Positions 1 through 8,933 of a stretch of 64,000 nt of DNA are shown one piece after another. The notes beneath the pieces are model-generated. The model was not told the DNA's origin. It saw only the letters and a program-made list of their open reading frames with translations, and did no database searches. The DNA is taken from contig WGNG01000008.1 of the NCBI GenBank assembly GCA_016124675.1, forward strand, positions 62,001 through 126,000. Direction: 5' to 3'. Each line of letters opens with the position of its first letter. Position 1 is the stretch's first letter. The translations under genes and the position numbers were made by a program. The stretch comes from Alphaproteobacteria bacterium (GTDB lineage Bacteria > Pseudomonadota > Alphaproteobacteria > Caulobacterales > Maricaulaceae).

Positions 1-315
1 GGGCGCCTGACGGTGCGTGAGGCGCTGCTGGCGCCCAATGGCTTCCTGCATGCGGCGAGCGTAATCGCGCTCGCCGACACGCTGGCGGGTTATGGCGTGA
101 TGGCCAGCCTGCCCGAAGGCGCGAGCGGGTTCACCACGGTGGAGCTGAAATCGAACTTCCTGGGGACCGCGCGCCAGGGCGTGGTGCTCGGCGAGGCGGT
201 GATGGTGCATGGCGGGCGCACCACCCAGGTCTGGGACGCGCGGGTCTGGCGCGGGAACGATGAGCGCGCCATCGCCCTGTTCCGCTGCACCCAGATGATC
301 CTTTACCCGCGCTGA
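1..315 (+). CDS. Hotdog-fold thioesterase, PaaI-like (5' end outside window)
   Basis: The reading frame is open from the left edge, so the N-terminus is missing; about 105 residues are visible. The motif NGFLHAASVIALADTLAGYG is the helix signature of the PaaI / acyl-CoA thioesterase hotdog family, in which a tetramer hydrolyses acyl- or aryl-CoA in the cytoplasm. The end of the protein (GRTTQVWDARVW followed by a short strand) matches the final beta strands of that fold. The true start must lie upstream. The 3' end overlaps by 13 bases a small gene on the opposite strand. The substrate cannot be read from the sequence. Confidence 0.75.
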   Translation, partial: GRLTVREALLAPNGFLHAASVIALADTLAGYGVMASLPEGASGFTTVELKSNFLGTARQGVVLGEAVMVHGGRTTQVWDARVWRGNDERAIALFRCTQMILYPR

Positions 316-494
316 AGCGGACTGCGGCGCATCAGCCGGCCGAGCGCAAAACCGCCCACACACGCCGCCACAAAGGCGGCCAGAAGCGGATTTTCGAACA
401 TGTGGACGAATCCGGCATAGGCCAGACACGCCGCCGCGACCGCGAATCCCGCCGCGCCAAGCCTGTCCAGCCATGAGACATGTGTCCGGTTCAT
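303..494 (-). CDS. Small two-helix membrane protein, unknown function
   Basis: This 63-residue protein has two hydrophobic segments (about residues 14-30 and 36-53) separated by a short polar turn, and ends in a basic tail (RLMRRSPLQRG). That composition suits a small inner-membrane protein with a cytoplasmic C-terminus. An AGGGA-like sequence lies just upstream of the ATG. It is convergent with, and slightly overlaps, the thioesterase. I recognise no family. It is short enough that a chance open frame cannot be excluded, but the clean hydrophobic pattern favours a real gene. Confidence 0.45.
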   Translation of the reverse strand: MNRTHVSWLDRLGAAGFAVAAACLAYAGFVHMFENPLLAAFVAACVGGFALGRLMRRSPLQRG

Positions 495-704
495 GTTTCC
501 CTACAGGCAAGGAGCGGGCCGTCCGGGGAGGCTTTGTTTACCATACGGATGAATTGCTGCACCTGCGGGCCAGTTATATCAGCGAAATCGCCCGTATTGC
601 CTTGCAAAGCGCCGTCAGAATCGCGCTTGATGCCTCGCGTTCAGCACTGGTGCGCCAAGCGATCCCCGCTTTGGCGAGCCCAAAACCAAAGGGGGGATCC
701 CTCA

Positions 705-971
705 ATGAACAAATCCGAACTCGCCAAAGCGGTCTCCGACAAGGCGGGCATCACCCGCGCTCAGGCCGGTGACGCCATCGACGCCTTCATCGACGCCGTG
801 GTCGGCGCCGCCAAAGGCCAGGACACCGTCCAGCTGGCCGGCTTTGGAACCTTCCACGCCAAGCACCGCGAAGCGCGTGAAGTGCGCAACCCGCGCACCG
901 GCGAGAAAATCAAGGCGAAAGCCAAGACCTCGCTGGCCTTCCGTCCGGCTTCGGCCCTGAAGGACCTCTAG
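705..971 (+). CDS. hup: DNA-binding protein HU
   Basis: This 88-residue protein is a standard-length HU/IHF histone-like protein that bends and compacts DNA as a dimer. It starts MNKSELAKAVSDKAG, carries the dimer-core motif AGFGTF, and has the flexible arm signature REVRNPRTGEKI with the intercalating proline, followed by the conserved end FRPASALKD. The frame is open further upstream, but the ATG at 705 matches the family start and is preceded by a strong GGGGGGA Shine-Dalgarno sequence. A perfect hairpin terminator follows at 1026-1055, so it is probably monocistronic. It is HU-type rather than IHF because the body is minimal and lacks IHF-specific extensions. Confidence 0.95.
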   Translation: MNKSELAKAVSDKAGITRAQAGDAIDAFIDAVVGAAKGQDTVQLAGFGTFHAKHREAREVRNPRTGEKIKAKAKTSLAFRPASALKDL

Positions 972-1025
972 GACGGCTCAGGGCCGGACGCGCTTGCGCA
1001 CCGGCCCGGCCACCCAGACATGAAA

Positions 1026-1055
1026 ACGCCGCCGGAGCGATCCGGCGGCGTTTTT
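1026..1055 (+). terminator. Rho-independent terminator after HU
   Basis: An 11-bp perfect GC-rich stem with a GCGA loop is followed by five T. The same stem with a different loop recurs at 4990-5021. Confidence 0.9.
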
Positions 1056-1131
1056 GTATGCGGCGATTAGTCCTGCTCCATGTGTGACGAAGGGCCTTGC
1101 CCGCGACCGGCGTCACGACCTAGTCAGTGTC

Positions 1132-1533
1132 ATGGCCTGGTCCGAGCCCCTTCGCAAACTCTTTGCCGTGCTCGCCCTGACCGGCGTGCTGACCGGTGGA
1201 TTGATACCGTCAGGCTGGATGCCCCAGGCCAGTGCCGACGGCCTGACGCTTGTGATCTGCACCGGTCAGGGGCCGGTCCAGATCCAGGTGGACGAGCACG
1301 GCGAGATCATTCATCCGGGTGATCCTGCGCCCGTAACCGGTGAAGCGCCTTGCAGCTTCTGCTCCACCGCCGGCGCTGTTCTCAGCGAAACAGCAGCCGC
1401 GCCGGTACCGGTAGACCGGTCCCAGGCTCGTGTCAGCGTGCTGACTCGGTCCCTCATCCTTGATCCGGCAGCCACCCCGCCCGGCTCACGCGGTCCACCC
1501 GCCTGTGTGAAACACACCAGACCCTTCGCCTGA
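1132..1533 (+). CDS. DUF2946-like exported protein, first gene of a TonB-receptor operon
   Basis: This is a 133-residue protein with an N-terminal hydrophobic segment (about residues 9-30). It has the DUF2946 hallmarks: GWMP after the membrane segment, a short LVICTGQGP stretch, the paired-cysteine motif CSFCS, and a C-terminal RGPPA. In other proteobacteria these proteins sit upstream of TonB receptors linked to metal, often copper, or heme uptake, and are thought to be periplasmic; no biochemical role is firmly established. The ATG at 1132 is chosen because it gives the canonical hydrophobic N-terminus. It lies 66 bases before the TonB receptor, in the same direction, so co-transcription is likely. 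Confidence 0.7.
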   Translation: MAWSEPLRKLFAVLALTGVLTGGLIPSGWMPQASADGLTLVICTGQGPVQIQVDEHGEIIHPGDPAPVTGEAPCSFCSTAGAVLSETAAAPVPVDRSQARVSVLTRSLILDPAATPPGSRGPPACVKHTRPFA

Positions 1534-1599
1534 TCCCCGAGCCGGTGCGCGCAACGGGGCGAAGGCCCCTGTTTCACACCATCTTTGCGGGAATTCCCC

Positions 1600-3654
1600 A
1601 TGAAAACTCTGCTTCTGTGCGGCGCTGCGGGCGCTGCTTTCCTGTCCGGATTCACATCGGCAGCCTTTGCTGAAACCGACGCCGGCCAAACCTCCGTGAC
1701 CGACCGCGTCGTGATCACCGGCTACCGGTTCAACGCCCCGGCAGAGGCCGCCGCCGCCGAGGCCAGCCGCCAGCCGGGCAATATCGCCGTGATCGAGGCG
1801 GGCAGCTTTGAGACGCGGTACGCGATCGGGTTTGCCGACACGCTTGCCTTTACCGCAGGCGTCGTTGCCCAGCCGCGCTTTGGCGAAGACGGGCGTCTGT
1901 CCATTCGCGGATCGGGCCTTGCCAACAATACGCACCTGCGCGGGGTGGAGCTGATCTTCAATGGCGTGCCGATGAACAATGCCGACGGGTTCGGTGATTA
2001 TCAGGAGATCGACCCGCTCTTCATGTCCCATATGGTGGTGAACCGGGGCGCAAACGGCTTCCGGACAGGCTCATCAATGCTGGGCGGCTCCATCGACATC
2101 ACCGGGTTGAGCGCCGCGTCTCTCGACGGCGGGTCGGCCCTGCGGCTGGAGGGGGGCTCTTTTGGCACCTCGCGCGCCCATACCCGCACCAGCGGGGCTC
2201 AAGGCGGGCTCGATTATGCGCTGGCCGCCACCTGGCAGCGTCAGGACGGGTTCCGCCCCAATGGCGCCCAGTCCAACGGCCGCATCTATGCCGATCTAGG
2301 CTGGCGGTGGAATGACGCGGTAGAGACCCGGTTCGGTCTGCTGGGGAGCGATATCAACCAGGATATTCCTGGCAATCTGACCCTCGCCCAGCTGCGCGAT
2401 GACCCGCGCCAGGCCACACCCGACAGTGTCGCACGCCGCTTTGGACGCGACATCAATGGCTGGCGCGGCTGGACCGTAACCCATATCGATACGGGCGCAG
2501 GCGTGGTTTCTGTCGGAGCCAGCACCGTCACGCGCTCGCTCTGGCATCCGGTGCCAGTGATTGTTGACCAGGACCTGCGCGACGCCCGCCTGTTCGCGCG
2601 GTGGAGCCATGAGGCGCAACTGGCCGGGCGGCCGCTCGCCATTACGCTCGGCGGCGATCTGCGCCGCAGCGAAACCGAGGCGCGGGTATTCGTCAATGCA
2701 GGGGGCAGTCCCGGCTTCCAGATTGGCGACAGCTTGCAAACTGCCGAAGGCGCCAAGGCTTTCGTGGATGTGCGCGTGGGCGTGACAGGCCGGCTTGATG
2801 TGCTGGCGGGCCTGATCAACACCTCCACCCGGCGCGAGGTGGACAATTTCCGCACGCCATCAGCAGGCGGTGACGCCAGCTTTTCCAACCTGTCGGCCCG
2901 TTTCGGAGCGCTTTACCGCTTCAATGACGCGCTGACGGGTTTTGCGAATATCAGCCAGATTTTCGAACCGCCCACCTTCTCTGACGTGACGCAAGGCGGC
3001 GTAGCCGGCTTCACGCCGATACGCGCCATGGAGGGGGTGAGCTATGAGATTGGCCTGCGCGGATCCTATGCCCGCTACAGGTTTGAAGCGGCGCTCTACC
3101 GCATCGAGATGGAGCATGAGTTCACCGCCTTCACGGTGACGCCGGACATTCCCGCCGCGATTTTCAATGCCGACGACACGCTGCGTCATGGCTTCGAGCT
3201 GGGCGCCGAAGCGTTGCTCCATGAAGGCGATCTGGGCGTGTGGCGCACGCGCTTGGCTTATACATGGGGTGATTTCCGATTTGAGGGCGACCCGGTTTAT
3301 GGCGACAACCGCCTGCCCGGGCTTGGCCGCCATCGGATGGTGGCGGAGCTGCGCTATGGTGTGGGACCGGTCGAAATCGCGCCCAGCGTGACGTGGCAAA
3401 GCGGGGACGGCTTCACAGATTACGCCAATTCCGAGCGCCTGCCGGGCCAAACCCTGATCGGACTGTCAGCGCGTTATGACATCAATGACCGGGTCGGGCT
3501 CTATCTGGAAGGGCGCAATCTGACCGACCGGCGCTACGTCGCGGCGATTTCAACCGTGGCGAATGCCGCCACGGCGGCGCCCGCGCGCTTCACCCCGGGA
3601 GAGACACGAGCACTCTATGCCGGGATCACACTGGCCTTCGGGCGCGGTCAATGA
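1600..3654 (+). CDS. TonB-dependent outer-membrane receptor
   Basis: The 684-residue protein has a signal peptide cleaved after residue 24 (SAAFA), a TonB-box-like DRVVITG at about residue 35, a plug domain of about 140 residues containing LRGVELIFNGVPMN and GSIDITG, and then a 22-strand-type barrel rich in alternating aromatic residues. The length is normal for a metal or siderophore receptor. It is followed with a 4-base overlap by a PepSY-TM protein and preceded by a DUF2946 protein. That trio is typical of iron-chelate or copper uptake, with the PepSY protein as the membrane reductase or partner. The exact ligand cannot be read. The final residues are AFGRGQ rather than ending on an aromatic residue. 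Confidence 0.9.
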   Translation: MKTLLLCGAAGAAFLSGFTSAAFAETDAGQTSVTDRVVITGYRFNAPAEAAAAEASRQPGNIAVIEAGSFETRYAIGFADTLAFTAGVVAQPRFGEDGRLSIRGSGLANNTHLRGVELIFNGVPMNNADGFGDYQEIDPLFMSHMVVNRGANGFRTGSSMLGGSIDITGLSAASLDGGSALRLEGGSFGTSRAHTRTSGAQGGLDYALAATWQRQDGFRPNGAQSNGRIYADLGWRWNDAVETRFGLLGSDINQDIPGNLTLAQLRDDPRQATPDSVARRFGRDINGWRGWTVTHIDTGAGVVSVGASTVTRSLWHPVPVIVDQDLRDARLFARWSHEAQLAGRPLAITLGGDLRRSETEARVFVNAGGSPGFQIGDSLQTAEGAKAFVDVRVGVTGRLDVLAGLINTSTRREVDNFRTPSAGGDASFSNLSARFGALYRFNDALTGFANISQIFEPPTFSDVTQGGVAGFTPIRAMEGVSYEIGLRGSYARYRFEAALYRIEMEHEFTAFTVTPDIPAAIFNADDTLRHGFELGAEALLHEGDLGVWRTRLAYTWGDFRFEGDPVYGDNRLPGLGRHRMVAELRYGVGPVEIAPSVTWQSGDGFTDYANSERLPGQTLIGLSARYDINDRVGLYLEGRNLTDRRYVAAISTVANAATAAPARFTPGETRALYAGITLAFGRGQ

Positions 3655-4982
3655 TCGCCGGGCTGCGCGCCTGGCACCGGACCGGTCCGGTGCTCGCCGC
3701 TGCGGTGGCGGTGATCTGGGGCGCATCGGGCTTTCTGCACCCCGTGATGAGCTGGACAGCGCCACGCCCCGCTCTTCAGGCGCCACCGGCGCTGATCGTG
3801 GAAACGGCAGGGGCGCTCGCCCCTGCCGCCGTCCCGGCGCCAGAGGGGGAGGTCCACCAGCTGCGGCTGGCGCCCTCACCCCTGGGCGCTTACTGGAATG
3901 TGTTGCCCGGCGAGGGCGGGGCGCGCATGGCTCTGGAGACCCGATCAGGGCAGGACGCCCATGCGGCGATGGAGGCGCACGCCATCGCGCTGGCGCGCCA
4001 TTACGCCAGCCTGCCGGAGGCGCCGGTGTTCTCGGTGAGCCAGATCACCCGCTTCTCGATGGACTATCCGCCCGTGAACCGGCTCCTGCCCGTGACCGAA
4101 GTGGTGTTTGATACCTCCGACCGGCTGACCATCTACGTCGATACCGGGTCGGACCGGTTGGCGGCCGTGTCCAACACGCCGCGGCGCTGGATGCTGCGCG
4201 CATTCCAGACGCTGCACACCCTTGCGCCACTCAAGACCGTCGAGCCAGTGCGACTGGTCGTGCTGAGCATCCTGACCCTGGCCTTCATGGCGACGGTGAT
4301 TGCGGGACTGTCCATGCTGTCAGCCGCCCGGGGGCGCAAGATGCGCCGCTGGCACCGCTGGGCGGGCGCCGCGCTTGCGCTGCCTGCCCTTGCCTTCCCG
4401 GCTTCGGGCCTGTTGCACGCCTGGACCGGATCATCCCTGTTCACAGGCCCGGCCCCTCAGGCCATCGTGTTCAGCACCGAGAGGCTGGGCGCGATTCCGG
4501 TGGGCCGCTTCACCCACCTGGCCGCCAGCGCGGACGAACACGGACCGGTCTGGCGCGGGGCCACCGGCATGGACGCGCGCTACTGGAGCGCGGAAGGCGA
4601 GGCGCTGGAGACCGATGACGCCGGTCGCGCCCGGGCGCTGGCCGGCGCCGGCCTCCTGGCCGAGACCAGGCTTCTGGCCCGGTTCGACGCTGATTACGGC
4701 TTCGCCAACAAGCGCCTGCCGGTCTGGCGTGTGGAGCTGGAGCATGGCCCGGTCTTTGTTGATCCGGTGGACGCCCTGATCGCGGGCCAGCCTGTCGGTC
4801 TGGTGGGGCAGGTGGAGCGATGGACTTTCGACCATCTGCACAAATGGCATTTTGCCAACCCGCTCGGGCGCAATCTGCGCGACTCCCTCATGATGTTCAC
4901 CGCAGCCGCCATCATGGTGCTGGCCCTGACCGGACTCAGCCTCCAACGCCGTCGCAGGCGGCGCGCCAAGGACACGCCCTGA
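3651..4982 (+). CDS. PepSY-associated transmembrane protein
   Basis: This 443-residue inner-membrane protein has one membrane segment near residues 10-30, two near 203-258, and one near 415-433, with two large periplasmic PepSY-like segments between them. It shows an internal duplication: WHRTGP followed by GASGFLHP near the N-terminus resembles WHRWAG followed by PASGLLHA in the middle, and histidines recur beside the last helix (FDHLHKWHF). PepSY-TM proteins such as siderophore reductases act next to TonB receptors, and the histidines are plausible heme or metal ligands. The start overlaps the receptor stop by 4 bases, so it is translationally coupled. A terminator ends the operon. Confidence 0.85.
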   Translation: MIAGLRAWHRTGPVLAAAVAVIWGASGFLHPVMSWTAPRPALQAPPALIVETAGALAPAAVPAPEGEVHQLRLAPSPLGAYWNVLPGEGGARMALETRSGQDAHAAMEAHAIALARHYASLPEAPVFSVSQITRFSMDYPPVNRLLPVTEVVFDTSDRLTIYVDTGSDRLAAVSNTPRRWMLRAFQTLHTLAPLKTVEPVRLVVLSILTLAFMATVIAGLSMLSAARGRKMRRWHRWAGAALALPALAFPASGLLHAWTGSSLFTGPAPQAIVFSTERLGAIPVGRFTHLAASADEHGPVWRGATGMDARYWSAEGEALETDDAGRARALAGAGLLAETRLLARFDADYGFANKRLPVWRVELEHGPVFVDPVDALIAGQPVGLVGQVERWTFDHLHKWHFANPLGRNLRDSLMMFTAAAIMVLALTGLSLQRRRRRRAKDTP

Positions 4983-4989
4983 CATGAAA

Positions 4990-5021
4990 ACGCCGCCGGA
5001 ACGTTCCGGCGGCGTTTTTTT
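4990..5021 (+). terminator. Rho-independent terminator after the PepSY gene
   Basis: An 11-bp perfect stem with an ACGT loop is followed by seven T. The stem and the flanking ACATGAAA are the same as in the terminator after HU. Confidence 0.9.
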
Positions 5022-5070
5022 GGGCGGTGCGGCGCCGGCTTGGACAAGCACTCCAGCGTGACACGGCGCC

Positions 5071-5562
5071 TCAATCGCTCTCGATGATCGCCTGCAGTTG
5101 CGGCAGCAGCTCAATCGAGATGCGCTCGCCTATACGCTCTCCGATCGCCTGACCTTCCTGCATGATCTGGGGCTGCAGCGCGATGAAGCGGGCGCCGGCA
5201 GGGGAGCGAAGGAAATCGGCCAGCGCCTCCAGCTCGGCCTGGGTGAAGCTGCGCCTGTAAAGCGCTGCCGTTTCGTCCATGAACCCGGGCGCCGCCCCGA
5301 TCAAGGCAGACCCCAGCAAATCCATCGCCTGCTGGATGGCCTTATCGCTGACGCCGGGCCAGCTTTGCCGGAAGCTGGGCTCAAGCAAGGGCATCGTCAC
5401 CGTGATCATGTCCCTGTAGAGCTGTTCGGCGCCCATCAGTTCGACCACCTCGCGCGCCTGTTGGAGATGGGCGTCCGGCTCCTGCGCGGCCGAAGCGTGC
5501 GCGAGCGCGCCGGGCGCCAGCATCAGGACGCAAACGAACGCGATTCTCACCCGTTTCAGCAT
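5071..5562 (-). CDS. DUF2059 exported protein
   Basis: The 163-residue protein has a clear signal peptide (MLKRVRIAFVCVLMLAPGALAHASA) and a helical DUF2059 domain. The domain is recognisable by YRRSFTQAELEALADFLRS and PAGARFIA in its second half. The family is periplasmic and common in alphaproteobacteria; its function is unknown. It is monocistronic here, convergent with the PepSY operon and 75 bases downstream of the DAHP synthase gene on the same strand. Confidence 0.8.
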   Translation of the reverse strand: MLKRVRIAFVCVLMLAPGALAHASAAQEPDAHLQQAREVVELMGAEQLYRDMITVTMPLLEPSFRQSWPGVSDKAIQQAMDLLGSALIGAAPGFMDETAALYRRSFTQAELEALADFLRSPAGARFIALQPQIMQEGQAIGERIGERISIELLPQLQAIIESD

Positions 5563-5636
5563 GGATATTCCCCTGAAATGCCCTACAAAGCATAATCATA
5601 CAGGGCAAAAAGCGGAACAGGGAAGCCGAAACCGAC

Positions 5637-7037
5637 CTACTCTGCCGCGCGCGACAGGCGTTTGGCGGGTTTCAGCGCCTCGGCGATCTGGAAGGCCATT
5701 TCGAGGGCCTGGTCGGCATTCAGGCGCGGATCGCAATGGGTGTGGTAGCGGCTCGACAGATCGGCCTCTGACAGATGGCCCGCCCCGCCCACGCACTCGG
5801 TCACGTCCTGGCCGGTCATTTCAAAATGCACACCGCCGGGCTCCCCGCCCTCGGCGTGGACGATCTCGATGAAGCTTCTGAGCTCGCCCAGCACCCGCTC
5901 GAAGGGGCGCGTCTTGTAGCCATTGGCCGCCTTGATCGTGTTGCCGTGCATGGGATCGCAGGCCCAGACCACATTGCGCCCTTCGGCGCGCACCTTGCGC
6001 ACCAGGGGCGGCAGGCCCGCGCCCACCTTGTCCGACCCCATGCGCACATAGAGCACCAGGCGCCCGGCCTCGTCGCGCGGATTGAGGATGTCGATCAGTC
6101 GGATGAGCTCGTCAGGGTCCAGCGTCGGTCCGCATTTGAGGCCCACCGGGTTTTCCAGCCCGCGCATATACTCCACATGGGCGCCGTCAGGCTGGCGGGT
6201 GCGGTCGCCGATCCACATGAGATGGGCGGAGGTGCCGTACCAGCGCCCGGTGGTGTGCTCCATCCGGGTCAGCGCTTCCTCGAACGGCAGATGCAGGCCT
6301 TCATGGCTGGTGAAGAAGTCCACGCCTTCCAGCGACGGCGCCGCGTCTGGCGTGACGCCGCAGGCGCGCATGAAGGCGAGCGCCTCGGTGATGCGCTGGG
6401 CGTAGGCGGCATAGCGCTCGCCTGCCGGGCTGCCGGCGAGGAAATCAAGCGTCCACTGGTGCACATTGTGCAGATCGGCGTAGCCGCCGGACGCCAGCGC
6501 ACGCAGCAGGTTCAGCGTCGCCGCCGACTGGTCATAGGCGCGCAGCAGGCGTTCGGGGTCCGGCGTGCGCCCTTCCGGGGTGAAGGCCATGTCGTTGATG
6601 GAATCGCCGCGATAGCTCGGCAGCTCCACCCCGTCGATGATCTCGGTATCGGATGAGCGCGGCTTGGCGAACTGGCCGGCGATGCGCCCCACCTTCACCA
6701 CTGGCTTGGCGCTGGCAAAGGTCATCACCACCGCCATCTGCAACAGCACGCGGAAGGTGTCGCGCACCGTTTCGGCGGAAAACTCCTTGAAGCTTTCCGC
6801 GCAGTCGCCGCCCTGGAGGAGGAAGGCCTGTCCCGACGCCACATTGGCGAGCTGGCGTTTAAGGCGCTTGACCTCGCCGGCGAACACCAGGGGCGGGCGC
6901 CGGGTGAGTTCGTGCTCCACGCGCTTGAGCGCCACGGCATCGGGATAGCCCGGCAATTGCCTGGCGGGCTTGGCTCTCCAGCTGTCGGGGCTCCAGGCGG
7001 TCATGAGGCGGCGGTCCTTGAAACGGGTCTGGATCAT
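5637..7037 (-). CDS. aroG: 3-deoxy-7-phosphoheptulonate synthase, class II
   Basis: This 466-residue plant-type (class II) DAHP synthase catalyses the first shikimate-pathway step, condensing phosphoenolpyruvate and erythrose 4-phosphate in the cytoplasm. Diagnostic blocks are [46 protein letters not shown]-type CDPMHGNT, and [10 protein letters not shown], which carry the PEP-binding arginines and the metal-binding Cys, His and Glu. The start at 7037 has GGAGG seven bases upstream; the frame stays open further 5' but without family similarity. The N-terminal half shows [19 protein letters not shown], the usual class II opening. The symbol follows mycobacterial usage; other naming exists. pheA, later in the pathway, lies at 37 kb. 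Confidence 0.95.
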   Translation of the reverse strand: MIQTRFKDRRLMTAWSPDSWRAKPARQLPGYPDAVALKRVEHELTRRPPLVFAGEVKRLKRQLANVASGQAFLLQGGDCAESFKEFSAETVRDTFRVLLQMAVVMTFASAKPVVKVGRIAGQFAKPRSSDTEIIDGVELPSYRGDSINDMAFTPEGRTPDPERLLRAYDQSAATLNLLRALASGGYADLHNVHQWTLDFLAGSPAGERYAAYAQRITEALAFMRACGVTPDAAPSLEGVDFFTSHEGLHLPFEEALTRMEHTTGRWYGTSAHLMWIGDRTRQPDGAHVEYMRGLENPVGLKCGPTLDPDELIRLIDILNPRDEAGRLVLYVRMGSDKVGAGLPPLVRKVRAEGRNVVWACDPMHGNTIKAANGYKTRPFERVLGELRSFIEIVHAEGGEPGGVHFEMTGQDVTECVGGAGHLSEADLSSRYHTHCDPRLNADQALEMAFQIAEALKPAKRLSRAAE

Positions 7038-7080
7038 AGAATGGCCTCCGTGCTGCGGCGCGGCAAGGGCGGGTGTGCGC

Positions 7081-7542
7081 CTAGCCCAGCTTGACCGCTG
7101 TGCGCACGAACACCTTGCGCATGGCGATGTTGGAGACGAGGCGCGCCACGCCGGGCAGGCCCGACAGGCGCTCGCGGTGGACGCGCTCATAATCGCGCGC
7201 ATCGCGCACCATCAGGCGCAGGAAGTAATCCTCGGCCCCGGTGGTCAGATAGCACTCCATCACTTCGTCAACCCCGGCCACGGCGCGTTCAAACCGCTCC
7301 ATGGTCTCGCGCTTCTGGTTTTCCAGTGTGACCAGCACGATCACGGTGAGCCCGCGCCCTACCGCCTCGGCATTGAGGATCGCCACATAGCCCGCAATCA
7401 CCCCTGCCGCCTCAAGTGCTTTCATGCGCCGGTGGCAGGCCGAGGCTGACAGACCGGCCCGCTCGGCAAGATCGGCATTGGAGATGCGCCCCTCGCGCTG
7501 GAGCGCATCGAGCAGAACATGATCCACCGCATCAAGACGCAT
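7081..7542 (-). CDS. Lrp/AsnC-family regulator, probable AldR
   Basis: The 153-residue protein has an N-terminal winged helix ([28 protein letters not shown], with recognition helix [14 protein letters not shown]) and a C-terminal RAM/AsnC ligand-binding domain ([19 protein letters not shown]). The ATG at 7542 has a GGAGGAG sequence about ten bases upstream and gives the family-normal N-terminus. It is divergent from alanine dehydrogenase across 216 bases that contain a perfect 12-bp palindrome. In alphaproteobacteria and actinobacteria, Lrp members divergent from ald (AldR) activate ald in response to alanine, so that role is inferred. Confidence 0.88.
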   Translation of the reverse strand: MRLDAVDHVLLDALQREGRISNADLAERAGLSASACHRRMKALEAAGVIAGYVAILNAEAVGRGLTVIVLVTLENQKRETMERFERAVAGVDEVMECYLTTGAEDYFLRLMVRDARDYERVHRERLSGLPGVARLVSNIAMRKVFVRTAVKLG

Positions 7543-7613
7543 GAGGCCTGCCCTCCTCCGCAAGGATTCGCCGCGCCGGCCGGTCCAGACGCACGGGATG
7601 AAGCGTGACGATC

Positions 7614-7625
7614 GCAAAATTTTGC
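7614..7625. promoter_or_regulatory. Perfect 12-bp palindrome between lrp-type gene and ald, candidate operator
   Basis: GCAAAATTTTGC is a perfect inverted repeat with an AT core in the divergent spacer. That form suits an Lrp-family site, but binding is inferred only from position and symmetry. Confidence 0.4.
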
Positions 7626-7758
7626 TTTGGCGCAAGATTATTCGACAAACGCGGTTTCGCTTGCAGCATATGGCGCGCCGACGCTAATTTGTACGCAATA
7701 TCACACCAGAGCGCGCGGATCCTGACACCAGGCGCGCGCCAACCGGGAGACACAGTCC

Positions 7759-8877
7759 ATGCGCATCGGCGTACCCAGCGAGATCAAGATCCACGAACAC
7801 CGCGTCGGCCTGACGCCCAATGGCGCGCGCGAGCTGACCGCCCATGGACATGAGGTGTTCGTCCAGACCGGCGCCGGGCTGGGCGCGGGCTTCAGCGACG
7901 CCGAATATGCCGCGGCGGGCGCGGCCCTGCTCCCCGACGCCAAATCCGTGTTCGACGCGGGCGAGCTGATCGTGAAGGTCAAGGAGCCCCAGCCGTCCGA
8001 AACCGCCATGCTGACCCCGGGCCATGTGCTGTTCACCTATCTGCACCTGGCGCCGGACCCGAAGCAGGCGGAAGGCCTGCGCCAGTCAGGCTGCATCGCC
8101 ATCGCCTACGAGACCGTCACCGACGCGCAAGGGCGCCTGCCGCTGCTGCGCCCGATGTCGGAAGTCGCCGGCCGCATGAGCGTGCAGGTCGGCGCCGCCG
8201 CGCTGCAGAAATCCAATGGCGGGCGCGGCGTGCTGCTGGGCGGCGTGCCGGGCGTGACCCCGGCCAGGGTGGTCATCCTGGGCGCGGGCGTGTCGGGCAG
8301 CCATGCCGCCGAGATGGCGCTGGGTCTGCGCGCGGACGTGACGGTGATGGACCGCTCCATCCCGAAGCTCGCCGAGATCGACCAGTTCTTCCGCGGCGCG
8401 GTGAAGACCCGCTTCTCCACCCAGGGCGCCGTCGCCGAGGAGATCGCCGACGCCGATCTCGTCATCGGCGCGGTGCTGGTGCCGGGCGCCGCAGCGCCGC
8501 GGCTGATCAGCCGGGCCATGCTCAAAACCATGAAGGAAGGGTCGGTGCTGGTGGATATCGCCATCGACCAGGGCGGCTGCTTCGAGACCTCGCGGCCCAC
8601 TACCCACCAGGACCCCACCTATATCGTGGACGGCATCGTGCACTATTGCGTGGCCAACATGCCCGGCGCCGTGGCGCGCACCTCGACGCTCGCCCTGACC
8701 AACGCCACCTTGCCCTTCACGCTCGCCCTCGCCGACAAGGGCGCCCGGCAGGCGCTCAATGACGACATCCACCTCGCCCACGGCCTCAACGTGGCCGGCG
8801 GGGAGATCGCGTATGAGCCTGTGGCGCGGGACCTGGGGGTGGCGTATGTGAAACCGGACTGGCTGACGGTGATTTAG
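7759..8877 (+). CDS. ald: Alanine dehydrogenase
   Basis: The 372-residue cytoplasmic enzyme interconverts L-alanine with pyruvate plus ammonia using NAD. The sequence opens MRIGVPSEIKIHEHRVGLTP as in all Ald proteins. It carries the pyruvate-binding Lys in LIVKVKEP and the catalytic His in FTYLHLAPD. The Rossmann dinucleotide motif is VILGAGVSGSHAAEMA, and NMPGAVARTSTLAL is the conserved C-terminal hinge. Length and every signature are normal. The start has GGGAGA upstream. It is divergent from an Lrp-type gene that probably controls it. Confidence 0.97.
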   Translation: MRIGVPSEIKIHEHRVGLTPNGARELTAHGHEVFVQTGAGLGAGFSDAEYAAAGAALLPDAKSVFDAGELIVKVKEPQPSETAMLTPGHVLFTYLHLAPDPKQAEGLRQSGCIAIAYETVTDAQGRLPLLRPMSEVAGRMSVQVGAAALQKSNGGRGVLLGGVPGVTPARVVILGAGVSGSHAAEMALGLRADVTVMDRSIPKLAEIDQFFRGAVKTRFSTQGAVAEEIADADLVIGAVLVPGAAAPRLISRAMLKTMKEGSVLVDIAIDQGGCFETSRPTTHQDPTYIVDGIVHYCVANMPGAVARTSTLALTNATLPFTLALADKGARQALNDDIHLAHGLNVAGGEIAYEPVARDLGVAYVKPDWLTVI

Positions 8878-8933
8878 GCTCACAGCTCTTTCCTCCCCCG
8901 CCGGGGATCGGGTCCGGAAGTGCTGGCGCCGCA

